From Erodium maritimum (lineage: Eukaryota; Streptophyta; Magnoliopsida; Geraniales; Geraniaceae): DNA of 64,000 bases. The stretch lies in contig OY997592.1 in NCBI GenBank assembly GCA_963921825.1, positions 23,129,432 to 23,193,431 of the forward strand. The letters run 5' to 3'. Below the pieces are notes generated by a model. It had not been told where the DNA came from, made no database searches, and was given only the letters and a program-made list of their open reading frames with translations. The translations under genes and the position numbers were made by a program. Shown here one piece after another: positions 11,756 to 22,935 of the stretch (the stretch's first letter is position 1; every line of letters starts with the position of its first letter).

Positions 11756-12366
11756 TAATAAAATAATAAGTTTCAAGGCGAGATGTTTATTTTGTTTTAA
11801 AAGAAAAGAAATAAATGATATATATTTTGAATGTGGTGGACACGGATGCCCTTGTGGATCCGCGAGTGTCCCTAATCCATGAATGATAACTTCAGACCTA
11901 AGTATCCTGAAGAACAATGAGGGTGGCCCACAAGAGATAAAAATAATTCTTCTAGAGGAAAAGTATAACAAGTGCTTGGGCCAACCGAGACATAATGAAC
12001 AAGCCCAATTATTTTGCAAACTTGTGTGTCATTAATATCCGTTGGCAGCGTTGTTATGATAATATGCAATAGTGATTATGTGGTCCTATTCCTAAATTTG
12101 TCATAGAGTTAGAAACTTGGCGTCTACATTGTTTTTGACGTAAAGCAGAGAATAGAGGGTGTGAGTGAAGAAGCTACTTGTTTGGCCAGTAAGTTTGCAC
12201 ATTTACATACTGCCCGTGACGTGAATCGTGATGTGGTTAATACTGTATCGACCCTCTCCTGCTCTCATTAATTCCCCCTTATCTCACTCCCCTACTTATT
12301 CACCCTTTCTTCCACAGCTCCTTTCATTCCCCTCCCACCCTCACTTATCTTTTCAGTTTCTACGCT
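11756..12366. other. Upstream region of the aspartyl protease gene
   Basis: Unique-looking sequence between the retroposon and the gene. The last 120 bp are strongly pyrimidine-rich (ctcactcccctacttattca and similar), typical of a plant 5' UTR or core promoter. No convincing TATA box is seen near the start codon. The retroposon insertion ends about 610 bp upstream of the ATG. Confidence 0.45.
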
Positions 12367-13833
12367 ATGGCTCCCAACCCACTCCCAATCCTCTTCTCCT
12401 CTGTCCTTTTCCTCTTGGCCTTCCCTGCCTTGACGCTCTCCCGCCGCCCCTCCACCTCCACTCGCACCCTTGATGTCAGAGCTTCTCTTCAGGCCGCCTC
12501 CGCCGTCCTCTCCTCCCGCCCCCAATTCTCCGCCCTCAAACAGCACTCCTCCCTTTCCAATGCGTCGTCGTTTTCCCTCGACCTGCACCCTCGAGACACC
12601 CTCTTCCGCGACTTGCTCAATTTGACGCACTCCGATTACCGAGCCTTGCTCCTCTCCCGCCTGGACCGCGACTCCTCCAGAGTCAACTCCCTCTCCTCCA
12701 AGCTCGCCCTCGCCCTCAGCGGTGTTTCCAAGTCCGACCTCACGCCGCTTGAATCCGAGATCCAGCCCCAGGCCCTCTCCACCCCCGTCGTCTCCGGCGC
12801 CGGTCAGGGGAGCGGGGAGTACTTCTCCCGGATCGGAATCGGCAGCCCGGCCAGGCAATTGTACATGGTCCTCGACACCGGCAGCGACATCAACTGGATC
12901 CAGTGCAACCCCTGCACCGACTGCTACCAGCAAGCCGATCCCATCTTCGAGCCTTCCTCCTCCTCCACTTACTCTCCCCTCTCCTGCGACTCCTCCCAGT
13001 GCTCTTCCCTCGACGTCTCCGCCTGCCGCAGCAACCGCTGCCTCTACCAGGTCTCCTACGGCGACGGCTCCTACACCGTCGGCGACCTCGCCGCCGACAC
13101 CTTCACCATCGGATCCTCCGCCGTCAAGAACGTCGCTCTAGGATGCGGCCACGACAACGAAGGCCTCTTCGTCGGCGCCGCCGGCCTTCTCGGCCTCGGC
13201 GGCGGGCCCCTCTCCCTCACCTCCCAGATCAAGGCCTCCTCCTTCTCTTACTGCCTCGTCGACCGCGACTCCTCCAAGTCGTCCACTCTCGATTTCAACT
13301 CGGTCCGCCTCGGCCGCGACTCCGTCACCGCCCCGATCAGCCGCAACGGGAAGGTGGACACGTTCTACTACATAGGCCTCACCGGGATGAGCGTTGGGGG
13401 CCAGATGCTGTCGATCCCGTCGTCTCTCTTCCAGATGGATGTCTCCGGGAACGGCGGGACCATCGTGGACTGCGGCACCGCCATCACTCGCTTGCCGACA
13501 GACGCCTACACCTCGCTGCGTGACGCATTCGTGAAGCTGACTGGGAACCTCAGGACCACCAGCGGCGTGGCTCTCTTCGACACCTGCTACGACCTGTCGG
13601 CCCAGTCCAGCGTCAGAGTCCCCACGGTGTCGTTTCACTTCTCCGGCGGCAAGGCCTGGAACCTTCCGGCGAAGAACTACTTGATCCCGGTGGACTCCAG
13701 CGGGACGTTCTGCTTTGCCTTCGCCCCTACGACGTCGTCCATGTCAATCATTGGGAACGTGCAGCAGCAGGGGACACGTGTCACGTACGATCTGGCTAAC
13801 TCTCGGGTGGGGTTCTCCACAAATCAATGCTAG
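12367..13833 (+). CDS. ASPG1: Nepenthesin-like aspartyl protease, ASPG1-type, single exon
   Basis: This is an intact 488-residue pepsin-family (A1B) protease and the only complete host gene in the window. Residues 1 to about 25 form a hydrophobic signal peptide, followed by a prosegment-like stretch. The N-terminal lobe begins near G150. It carries the first catalytic motif DTGS at 170-173, the plant-specific Cys-rich insert (NPCTDCYQQADPIFEPSSSS) and the flap tyrosine at 231 (SYGDGSYTVGDL). The second catalytic motif reads DCGT at 368-371, where most A1 proteases have DSGT or DTGT. The C terminus (FCFAFAPTTSS, IIGNVQQQGTR) strongly resembles Arabidopsis ASPARTIC PROTEASE IN GUARD CELL 1, known for drought avoidance through ABA signalling. 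The ATG at 12367 is chosen because it opens directly into the signal peptide. Codon use is very GC-rich at third positions, unlike the surroundings. Orthology, as opposed to membership of the same subfamily, is inferred. Confidence 0.93.
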   Translation: MAPNPLPILFSSVLFLLAFPALTLSRRPSTSTRTLDVRASLQAASAVLSSRPQFSALKQHSSLSNASSFSLDLHPRDTLFRDLLNLTHSDYRALLLSRLDRDSSRVNSLSSKLALALSGVSKSDLTPLESEIQPQALSTPVVSGAGQGSGEYFSRIGIGSPARQLYMVLDTGSDINWIQCNPCTDCYQQADPIFEPSSSSTYSPLSCDSSQCSSLDVSACRSNRCLYQVSYGDGSYTVGDLAADTFTIGSSAVKNVALGCGHDNEGLFVGAAGLLGLGGGPLSLTSQIKASSFSYCLVDRDSSKSSTLDFNSVRLGRDSVTAPISRNGKVDTFYYIGLTGMSVGGQMLSIPSSLFQMDVSGNGGTIVDCGTAITRLPTDAYTSLRDAFVKLTGNLRTTSGVALFDTCYDLSAQSSVRVPTVSFHFSGGKAWNLPAKNYLIPVDSSGTFCFAFAPTTSSMSIIGNVQQQGTRVTYDLANSRVGFSTNQC

Positions 13834-14274
13834 CGAAATACAAACAACTTTTATTGTTTTAAAGAAACGGTATTTATTTATCCAAGCGATGAGTGTGACT
13901 CTGTGAGGTGGAGTGAGTGAAAACAGTTATGACGACAATAATGATGGGCAAGTGTGAATGCAAATTATGGGTGGTTGTGTAGGCGTAGCATTAAAGATAT
14001 TTATATGGGTAGGTGTAGGTGTAGGTGTAGGTGTAGGAAATGAATAGAGTGCAAAAGAGCAAGCACGGATGTAGGGATATATGTTATAATATGGTATGCT
14101 ATGTGAGTGGTGTGTAGTGTACCACCGCCCACCGGTACGTGGGTTCTCGTGATCAAACAAAAAGTCAATAATCAGAAAAAGTAACTGTGTGAATCTAATT
14201 TCTTCGAATTGCATGCATGCCACGTACTCTTCTCCGTGTACAACCACAATAAAGTTATAACCACCATTTAAACA
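13834..14274. other. 3' flank of the protease gene
   Basis: Presumed 3' UTR and unique flank up to the LINE target site. It contains a short hexamer microsatellite (ggtgta units, about 14008-14038). No further gene is seen. Confidence 0.5.
14008..14038 (+). repeat. (GGTGTA)n microsatellite
   Basis: About five tandem copies of the hexamer ggtgta/taggtg, downstream of the protease gene. Confidence 0.8.
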
Positions 14275-14288
14275 AATAATGCTCAATT

Positions 14289-17200
14289 AAGTATGTATAT
14301 TAGAGCCGGCCCTAGGTATGGCGACTCGGCGAGAACGGACGGCCGACGAGGGTGATCGATGGCGCTAGAGGCTGTGTTTTCTTCTCGTTCTCCGGCGTTT
14401 GAAGGGTAGCGTACAGGGTATGGTCTTAGTCGATTTCGATTTCAGATTTGATTGTTTCGGGAATTCTCCTTTGTTTGGGTTTCACTGTGCTGGGTTGGAC
14501 GTCTTTGTGACGATCCGTTTCTGGGAATTGAGATATCGGCGGCGTTTCGTTTACCGCCCGGAGTCTCGGGTAGCCCCATATCTGGCCGGCAGGTAGGGTT
14601 TGGTTGTGCTATGGATACGAGGCTGACGGTGTCGCGGCGTCGAGAGGGTCTGTTTGGTCCACGGGGGGAGATCAGATCTGGTTTTGGCTTCGTTTACTTC
14701 AATCAGAGGTGCTGTAGCCCATATCCGCCCGGTAGGATTGGTGTGGATGTGCTGTGGATGCGAATCTAAGGGTATTGCGGTGCCGGCATCTCTTCCCGTG
14801 GGATGAGGGAGTAGGTGGACCAAGGTTTGACCAGGTTTGACCGTGGGAATATTCAGACACAAGTGTATTGGTTGCGTTAGGTACCTGTCTAGCAAGAGAC
14901 CGAGCTGTGAGGTTCTAGTCTTGGGGTGATCAGAGTGTGTCGCAAGGAACTGGATATCGACGATGAGATTCCTATCATGGAACTGTCGGGGGTTAGGAAA
15001 GGATTCCCCAGTGGAGTATCTAAAGGCGGTAATTAGACGACATAAGCCTAATGTGATTTTCCTCAGCGAGACACTGGCTAAGGTGGGTCGGGTGGATACC
15101 CTCAAATTACAGTTAGGGATGCCGTAGGGACGTGAGGTACCGGCGGTGGGTCGTCAAGGAGGGAGAATTCTTTTATGGACGAATGAGGTGCAAGTCGTTC
15201 ATAGAGATTCTGGTCATCGATTTATTGATGTGAGTATCCGAGGTGGAGACGGAGTGAGTTTTCGCTTCTCTGGGATTTATGGGGTGGCGGATCGAGACAT
15301 CAAATGGATCACTTGAGGATTGCTTCGATCCTTGGGGCAGCACTCCCGTTGGACAAGAAATGGTTACTAATGGAGGATTTTAACGGGATTCTTGACCAGA
15401 GGGAGAAGCGGGGAGGGCTAGCTTACCCGGCACACCTGGTCACCTCGTTTGGAGATGTCTTGCGGGAGTTACATTTAGAAGACATCCCACTCCAAGGGTA
15501 TGGGTTCACTTGGCACAGCGGGAGTGAACCAGCGACCAGATTGGAAGTGCAGCTAGACAGAGCAATTATATCTCCGGCTCTCCAGAGGAAATGGCCACAT
15601 GGCCACCTGGTTAATGTGGGTATATCCACTTAGGACCACATGCCAATTCTATTTGACTCAGAGTGCAGGGTAGACCCAGTCAGTTCCCGACATCTTCGGT
15701 TTGAGAATGTTTGGGCAGAGGACCCAGAATGTGGACAGGTTATCCAGACATCGTGGGGGGACCCGGATGATCGTCCCATCCTTACAAAGACCAAAGAAAC
15801 AGGTGAGGCTTTGGAAAAATGGGGTAAGGAGTTTTATAACGCCCTGGTCCGGAAGATTGGTCGTTATGAAAGGGACATCTTATGGCTAAATGGTAGGAAT
15901 GATCGCCCGAACATCCGGAAGCGACGAGAACTTCAGAAATTGTATGAGGGGGCATTGGACCAGAAGGCGGAATTCTGGAGACATAGGGAAAAACAAGACT
16001 GGCTCACTGATGGGGATCGGAATACGAAATTCTTCATAGCTAGTCTCCCAACGTAAGAACATCAATAAGGTAAACGAACTTAAGGATGAGAATGGCACAG
16101 TCCTGACATGGGACACGGGTCTCGGAGATCATATTTTGTCTTTCTACAAAACTCTGTCAACAGGATCGTACCGTCGAAGGGCGTCCTGGCATCCCGGATT
16201 CCTGCAACAGGTCACAGAAGCACATAATGTGGCCCTCTTGGCCAATGTCACATCGGAGGAGGTTAGGGATGCCACCTTTTCGATGGGACCAAACAAGTCT
16301 CCAGGACCGGATGGGTTGAACCCGTTCTTTTACCAAAAGTATTGGTCTATAGTGGGAGCTGATGTGACGTCCTGCGTTCGGAGCATATTTGAAGGAGGGG
16401 AGGTTTCCTCCTCGCTTAATGCAACGACGTTAGTGTTGATTTCGAAGGTGGAGGCACCTACCATTCTTAAAGATATTCAGCCTATTTCCTTGTGTAACGT
16501 TTTATTCAGAATAGTATCGAAAGTGGCAGCGAAACGGTTAAAGCATACACTGATGGTCTCATATCTCCGAATCAGGGGGCTTTTATCCCAGGGCGCTCGA
16601 TTCAAGACAATATCATCCTCTCCTTCGAAAACCTGCATTTCATGAGGAATAAGAAGAAAGGCAGAGAGGGGTGGGTAACATTGAAATTGGATATGAGTAA
16701 GGCATACGATAGAGTAGAGTGGGGATTCCTCGTTGATATGATGCGAGCCTTTGGCTATAGTGAAGAATGGATCTCTCTATTGAGACGTTGCACGTACTCA
16801 GTGGCGTATAAGGTGGTGGTGGGCAGACACCAGGCTGGATTTGTACAACCAGAGCGAGGTATTCGTCAAGGGGACCCGTTGTCTCCTACTTATTCTTATT
16901 TTGTATGTAGGGACTCGCAAGACTGCTGCAAATTGAGGAAGGATGGGGACATATCCATGGGGCTCGGATTACTCCAATGGCCACGCCGATCTCTCATTTG
17001 TTCTTCGTAGATGATTGTTATGTCTACTGCAAGGCTTCCCACCTAGAGATGGGGCGGATCAGGAACTATTTGCGAATGTTCGAGGAAGCGTTAGGCCAGG
17101 TGGTGAATCTTCAGAAATCGTCCTTGTTCTTTAGTACGAATACTCACGTGGACGCACGAAGTGAGGGGTGCGTTTGTTGGGCATCCCAGAACTCCAGGAT

Positions 17201-19050
17201 CCTTCGCCATACCTCGGGGTCCCAAATATGACGGGACAGAGTAAAAAGAAGGATCTGCAATACATCTTGGATCGGGTATTGAAATGGATCCACAGATGGG
17301 ACGGTAAGCTTCTTAATGCGGCAGGGAAGGAGGTATTGATCAAAGCCGTGCTTCAGGCCATACCAACTTATGTGATGAGTGTGATTCGCCTACCAAAAGG
17401 AACAATTGAAAAAATGAATGTGGCGCTGGCACGATTCTGGTGGAAGTCCTCGGGGGGTGGGGACAATCCAATAATCTGGCAATCATGGGACTCAATGTCT
17501 CGATCAAAGGAGAGTGGGGGCCTCGGGTTCAGGAATCTTCAGGATTTCAATACGGCACTGTTAGGAAAGCAAATGTGGAAGATTGGAACGGAAGAAAACA
17601 GTTTGATAGCCCAGGTACTTAAAGCGAGATACTTCCCAAACTCAACGGCTTTTGAGGCCAAGGGGGGCTTGAACCAGAGTTTTGTCTAGCGGAGTCTTCT
17701 CTCGGCTAGGGGCTGGTGAAGAGAGGGGCTCGGAGAGCGATAGGCCCAGGGTCTGCAACATCAATATTGCAACATCTGTGGCTTACAGGTGCGGATCCAT
17801 GGATAACGTCTGATCATCTAAAACTGGAACACATGACAGTGGCTAGTCTTTTGTCCACAACTACACGAAAATGGGACGAGGCGAAGATTGGTACGCTATT
17901 TAATGAGCGTGACAGGAGGGAAATAATGGCGGTTCTAACAAGCAGTGTGGCGTTAACAGACTCCTGATACTAGTGAGGAGAATACTTGGGGCAATACACA
18001 GTCAAGTCGGCATATGGTTTGGCCAATAACGCACAACTATCAGCAACGGTGCAATCAGACATTTGGACGTCGATTTGGGATATGGATGTGCTTCCAAAGG
18101 TACGGAATTTCTTATGGAGAACATGTGTTGGTTATCTTCAGGTGGCAAATTGACTGAGGACGCGTAGGGTGGTAATGGAATACACATGCCCGATATGCCA
18201 AGGAGAAGAGGAGTCTGAATTCCACCTTCTAGTTAAATGCCCGGTGGCGGTGGGATGCTGGCAGAGAAGTGGATTAATACTCCCAACTGTGGAGGGAGAT
18301 ATAATAGCATGGATGCGATTAGTTTTGGCCATCAACCTAGCTACCAAGGGCGGGCTAGTGGGATGCAACCTGTGGGAAATCTGGAAAGCCAGAAATAAGA
18401 AGGTGTGGGAGGATGTTAACACCAGGGCCACGTCCATAATACACATGGCAGGTCTTCTAAACGCCGGATGGGTAGAAGCAAAACGGTAGAAGAAGGACCA
18501 AACACCCCTCCCAACGGCGAGACACGATAGGGCGGAGACTAGCAGGACGTATCCACCTAAAGGGTCATGGGTTATTAATACGAATGGGGCATTATTTGCT
18601 TCAACTTGCCAGATGGGAGAAGGATGGGTGTGCAGGGACGATACGGGACTCCCCACTCGGGCCCGGTCACCCTCGTTCCATGGCCCGCAAAGTCCGGGTT
18701 TAATCGAAGCTTATGCAATTAGGGACGCACTGCACTGGACGGCCCAGAACCCAGGACAGAAGGTCATCATCAGGAGTGATTGTAAGGTCATAGTGGATAT
18801 GATCAACCAGAGAAGAGTGTCTTCTTCTCCTATAGGGATAGTCGTTAACGATTGTAGTTCCCTATTATCTAGACTCGAGTACGTGCAACTCGATTTTGTT
18901 AAGCGGACAACGAACAAAGCAGCTAACTGGCTTGCCAGGGCGGCTTGTTCCTCCCCTGTCTGGGAGTGGCAAGGAGGGTGTATACCAGAGCCACTCCACC
19001 GTATTCTTATTACCGACATTTAATAATATCCATCGTTTACTCTAAAAAAA
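14289..19050 (+). mobile_element. L1-type LINE (decayed), plus orientation, 14-bp TSD
   Basis: The element lies between aataatgctcaatt (14275-14288) and aataatgcccaatt (19051-19064), a duplication with one mismatch. It ends in a short A tail after ...catcgtttactct. About 670 bp of non-coding leader precede the endonuclease, then come endonuclease, reverse transcriptase, zinc-binding and RNase H domains. It is clearly the same family as the minus-strand LINE at 27971-32629. The first ~25 bp (to about 14313) do not match the sister copy and may be extra bases added at insertion. Confidence 0.88.
14964..19023 (+). pseudogene. LINE ORF2 remnant: endonuclease-RT-RNase H
   Basis: The frame opens with MRFLSWNCRGLGK, the start of an APE-type endonuclease. 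The RT part shows KSPGPDGLNPFFYQKYW (about 16290), GWVTLKLDMSKAYDRVEW (about 16670), GIRQGDPLSP and the catalytic FFVDDCYVYC (about 17000). A Cys/His zinc motif (CPICQGEEESEFHLLVKCPVA, about 18190) and an RNase H domain follow, the latter ending near 19023. Many stops and frameshifts break it (for example near 15120, 15635, 16055, 16640, 16900 and 17690). The first RNase H acidic residue of the usual TDGA is Asn here (INTNGA). There is no ORF1 upstream. It cannot make functional protein. Confidence 0.9.
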
Positions 19051-19064
19051 AATAATGCCCAATT

Positions 19065-19390
19065 GCCAAAAAAATTACGTATTTAAACTGGGTTAAGCAC
19101 CGAAGCTCGATACTGATGACACTTTTGGAGCCGTTTAGGTGTTTCTAGTGGCCAATCTTGGGATCCAGTCAGGTGATGTTGAAAAGTCGGAGCAGAGAGA
19201 GCCAAGATCAGTGCAACTTTTGAAATCAGATAAGGTTGTTTGAACTTCCACGAATTCTGCAGTGTATCGTATCTCCTTCGTTTAATCCGGACGACATCAC
19301 ATGCTCGTTGATTGTGGGATGTGATGCCTCTCTATTCGTGGATTCACAGGTCCGTGTAGTGGTGACAAATCTAGTGGCTGATGGGGAAGG
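19065..19390. other. Unassigned intervening sequence
   Basis: Sequence between the LINE and the next retroposon. No gene, repeat or RNA was recognised. Confidence 0.4.
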
Positions 19391-19402
19391 TGTTTATACG
19401 TC

Positions 19403-22279
19403 ATTTTTTTGAAGAAGCAATTATATTTTATTTATGCTCTCTAGAATCCGAAGAGGATTCTAAAGAGATGAGGAAAGTACCTCCCAAACAAAGACAAGGG
19501 TTAAAACCCTCGAATAAACAAAGAAGGTCAACAAGGACCCCTCAAAACCAAACAGATACAAGACTCATGCCTAAATTTTCGACACCTGACAAGAACCAGA
19601 GTTCAACCCCACAAAGGGGAACAATAACAGATCTGAGCGTTCCTCCAAGAATCCTCAAAAACAAGCTACAAACAGGGATACTCAAAGATGAATAAACAAC
19701 AATACAGACACGAGCATCCCAACACTAGAAACTCAAGAGCCTCAATCAAACCCACATAGGGGGAACAAACAAAACAAGGTAACATGTCTAAGAAACCCCT
19801 AATAAACAACCAATGAAGCCCACAAAAAAAAATGTCTAAATAACCAAGATTGACTAACTTGAAGCTTAAAAAAGGTCTAAAGCTTGTGAAGACCGATCTT
19901 CCAGGAAACTATCGAAGTTGCGAAGGTTGCCGAAATCACTATCCTCGGCTTGAAAACGACGAGAGCACATACCATTCACCAATACATAGAAAGTCCCACC
20001 GAGCACTGCTCAACTCTCACAAGGAGAGCCTGACCGAGGCCAACACAATCGGACGACCCAAAAGAGGAGTCGGAAGAGAGTGATCCTAAAACCGTCGTCG
20101 GAGGGACAAATAGTAGGGACTCAAACTCGAGTTCAACCGAACCAACCAGGCATAGATAATAGAAGACGAGAGCTAAATACCTCCACAAGAATCTCAGACC
20201 TGACCCACCAAGCACTGCTCGGATAACTCAGAAAACCAAGTTAACCCTCCGGGAACCAACACTCCGAGCGACCCTTTAAGGGGAGTTTGAACTAGTCTAA
20301 AGCTATCTCTTCTCCGACTAAGAAACAGATAAGACAAGTTCAAAGCAAGGAAGGTAAAGGACAAAGGTACCTGAATAGGATGAGACAACAGAAACCCCAA
20401 CTAAACGAAAAGTCACACGCCTAATAGCAATGAGTTTCAAGTCCCAAAATCGCGGCTTCTTCTCCTACGACTAATCAACCATCAACCAAACACCCAACCA
20501 CTAGCAGTTGGAAACTATCCCTCATCGGAGAAAACAGAGGAGAGAAGCTGCAAAACAAAGAACCCAGAGGACAAAACCGATAGGCAGCAACTACTAGGGG
20601 TGGGCGTCGGCCGGTGACCACCCTTTTAAGATTAACCCAGTACCCGGACCATGACTACTGGTTTACTAAGATTCATAACCGTCACCGTCCCCATAATCGA
20701 CGGTTATTTAAGAATCGGGCCGGTTACGGGGTCGGCCGGTTACGGTTTTTATCCGATCCACCAAGCCCATTAGGCTTTTTTAGACCTTCATTTTAAGCTT
20801 CAAATTTGAACCATGATTTAATTTCTTTCGCGAACTTTATACTTCATTTCTATCTGTTGACATCATTTTTGAATATTTGTCAATTTAGTTAACAAAGTCT
20901 TCGGTGACGATCGGATTTTTACCCACCCCATTATAGGGTTAAGGTTAATTGGTGGCTAATAATAAATGGACTTAAATGAAAATGGGTTAGTTGGTGGTTG
21001 AAAATAGAATGGACTAAAAGTAAAATGGGCTTAACCCATAAACTTATATAATTTCGATAAAAGATGTTGAGCCGAGGCAGGACCTAAAGCAACCCAATGT
21101 AAATTAAATTAATTTGGGATTAATTCTAGGATGGCTAATACAATAGAAAATATATAGGTTTATGAAATGAAAGTCGGTCGGCCGGTTTTTTACCAGTTTG
21201 AAAGACACAAAACCGTACCCACCCAAAATGACGTCGGATTGGTATTTGTTTAACCATAATCGTCGTCGATGACACCAGTTTGGATAATTCTGGTGATGGA
21301 GACGGTCGGTTTTCGGTGATGGTCAGATATTTGCACATCCCTAGCAACTACGACGCCGGGGCCAAAACAACCAACTGAGCCGGACCAAGTGGCCACTAAG
21401 AGACCGAACAGATTCACAAAGATCTAAGACCCTAAAGTCGAAGAAGCGATTCCCATGAAAAATCTGTAAAAGCCACCTTAGAACCTCACAAAGGAACGGA
21501 CCCAAAGAACAACACAACCTTCCACTAGCAACCAACCGGCCAACGACTGCATCCCTCCATGCCCAAAAACCAGACAGATCGGCGAGGCGGGATTATCACA
21601 AAGAGAAGACCCCGAGACCATAATGTCCAAACTGAGTTGTGAAGCAAAAAAACAAGCTGGAGCTACTCGCAATGGCCAGCACCACCGAAGCATCACCGGA
21701 CTCCAGCCTGAAAATAGCAGAAACAGTAGACACAATTCTAACTGGCCGACGAAGAAAACCCCACGAATACTGCTCTACCAAGTAAAACGCCATGTCCAGA
21801 TCAAGCCGGCAACAAGTTCTGGCCAGGCGGTCAAGGATCCTTTGGAACCGAAGGACCGAGAATCAGCAAGCCGACGTTGAAGACGAGTCAGATCGGGGCA
21901 GGAGCGGTGAACGATTAAGCGAGTCAGAGTAGATCTGACAAACACCAAGTCGCAGAAAACATAAGGAGTTGAGATCTGGTATCATCACCGGCGACTCGAG
22001 TAGCCCTGCCACAAAGTTGCAGTTTCCGCAGCTAGAGACGAAGCCATTGAAAGAACCCCAGATCTGAAGAAGCTTGGCCGAAATCCAAGCAGAAGATGTA
22101 AGAATAGAAGAGGGGAAAATAAATGGGGGTAGAAGTGAAGTAGGAGAGAGGGAAGTGAGGCCTCCAGCGATAACCATGGCCAAAGGCCACGACCACCGCC
22201 GACAGCAACTACAAAAGAGACGAAGGGTACTGTAGAAGGTAGTGTTTTTCTTTTTGAGAGAGTTTTTTTGGTACTTGTT
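19403..22279 (-). mobile_element. RT-less LINE-like retroposon, minus orientation, 12-bp TSD
   Basis: It is flanked by tgtttatacgtc (19391-19402) and tgtgtatacgtc (22280-22291), 11 of 12 matching. On the minus strand it ends ...ataaaatataattgcttctt, then caaaaaaat, an A-tailed LINE-like 3' end, which places the tail at the left. About 2.1 kb remain after removing the inserted hAT element. No endonuclease or RT motif is visible in any frame. The open frames are short and dispersed. It is a non-autonomous or internally deleted non-LTR element. Confidence 0.65.
20595..21343. mobile_element. hAT-like MITE, 8-bp TSD gcaactac
   Basis: A 749-bp element with imperfect terminal inverted repeats: TAGGGGTGGGCG on the left, and ...gcacatcccta on the right, whose complement is TAGGGATGTGC. 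Perfect 8-bp duplications gcaactac lie at 20587-20594 and 21344-21351. The size of duplication and the TAGGGGTGGGC terminus fit the hAT superfamily. There is no transposase, so it is non-autonomous. It sits inside the retroposon at 19403-22279 and is therefore younger. Confidence 0.85.
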
Positions 22280-22354
22280 TGTGTATACGTCTTTAAAGAT
22301 TGTGGCTCCGGTAATCTAAGCCTCTAATCAGGTTCAACCAACAAACAAAACATT

Positions 22355-22863
22355 GGCTATGGTTCCTGTCGTTGGCACCTTTGTTCTCGAGGGTGTGATC
22401 AATTTGAAGGATTATTCCTCTTATAGTTGGAAAGAGGTCATTCTCAATCCTAAGGATTGTAGGGGAAGGGCCCAAAAAATCATCCAGCGCCTCTTTTTTT
22501 TTTATTTATCGTAAAGGTATATTTAAATTACCGACTCTTTGAAGTAAAGAGCACGTAGTAGAACAAAAAACATTCCAAGAGTATTATTTGTAGGAACCTC
22601 AATCACCAGAGCTCCACAACCGGAAGCAGATTTCATAACAACAACTACGACAGCTAGGGGAACAAACAAAAGCATTCCCCAAAAACATAAAAACGAAACA
22701 GGGTCAAGAACCCAAATTTTACCACCATTAAGCTCTAATTCAAAAACCAGCGCCTCTTCTTGTGGTCCCTCGTATATTCTGTAACACAAATCAAAAACTC
22801 GATCCTTAAGTCAAGAGAGAACTGTTATTGTCGTGCATCCGGACTCCCGGTTGTAATAAACTG
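22355..22863 (+). pseudogene. Open frame of unknown origin split by a retroposon
   Basis: From the ATG at about 22355 a plus-strand frame (MVPVVGTFVLEGVINLKDYS...) runs to the target site at about 22484. In the pre-insertion arrangement it would continue from 22759 to a stop near 22863, about 85-90 codons in all. The phrase INLKDYSSYSWKEV loosely recalls copia gag N termini, but this is weak. It could also be chance or a small host exon. It is broken in its present state by the insertion at 22496-22746. Confidence 0.25.
22496..22746 (-). mobile_element. Short A-tailed retroposon (SINE or 5'-truncated LINE), 12-bp TSD
   Basis: A 251-bp segment lies between perfect copies of ccagcgcctctt (22484-22495 and 22747-22758). 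The left edge on the plus strand is a T run (ttttttttatttatcgtaaa), which is an A tail on the minus strand. The duplication plus the tail establish retroposition by target-primed reverse transcription. No pol III A or B box was firmly identified, so a 5'-truncated LINE 3' end is as likely as a SINE. Confidence 0.75.
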
Positions 22864-22935
22864 AAGCAAGTATAAAGCTTTCATGAAACATATAGGTTTC
22901 CTAAAAGATAAAATAAGATTTTTTTGAACTATAAG

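Noticed and set aside
12292..13638. Other long frames around the protease gene
   Set aside because: Shadows of a GC-rich coding sequence. Only the 12367-13833 frame has catalytic motifs and a signal peptide.
14300..14314. agagccggcccta at the LINE 5' end, resembling a hAT terminus
   Set aside because: No partner inverted repeat or 8-bp duplication was found. It lies within the LINE target-site duplication limits and is probably extra or 5'-end sequence.
19075..19145. Sequence vaguely like 5S rRNA (gggttaagc...)
   Set aside because: Does not match the plant 5S internal control region or length.
22523..22789. Minus-strand frame with a strong transmembrane-like segment and a possible splice acceptor, looking like a host terminal exon
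   Set aside because: Most of it (22496-22746) is a retroposon bounded by a perfect 12-bp duplication and an A tail. The supposed exon crosses the insertion boundary.
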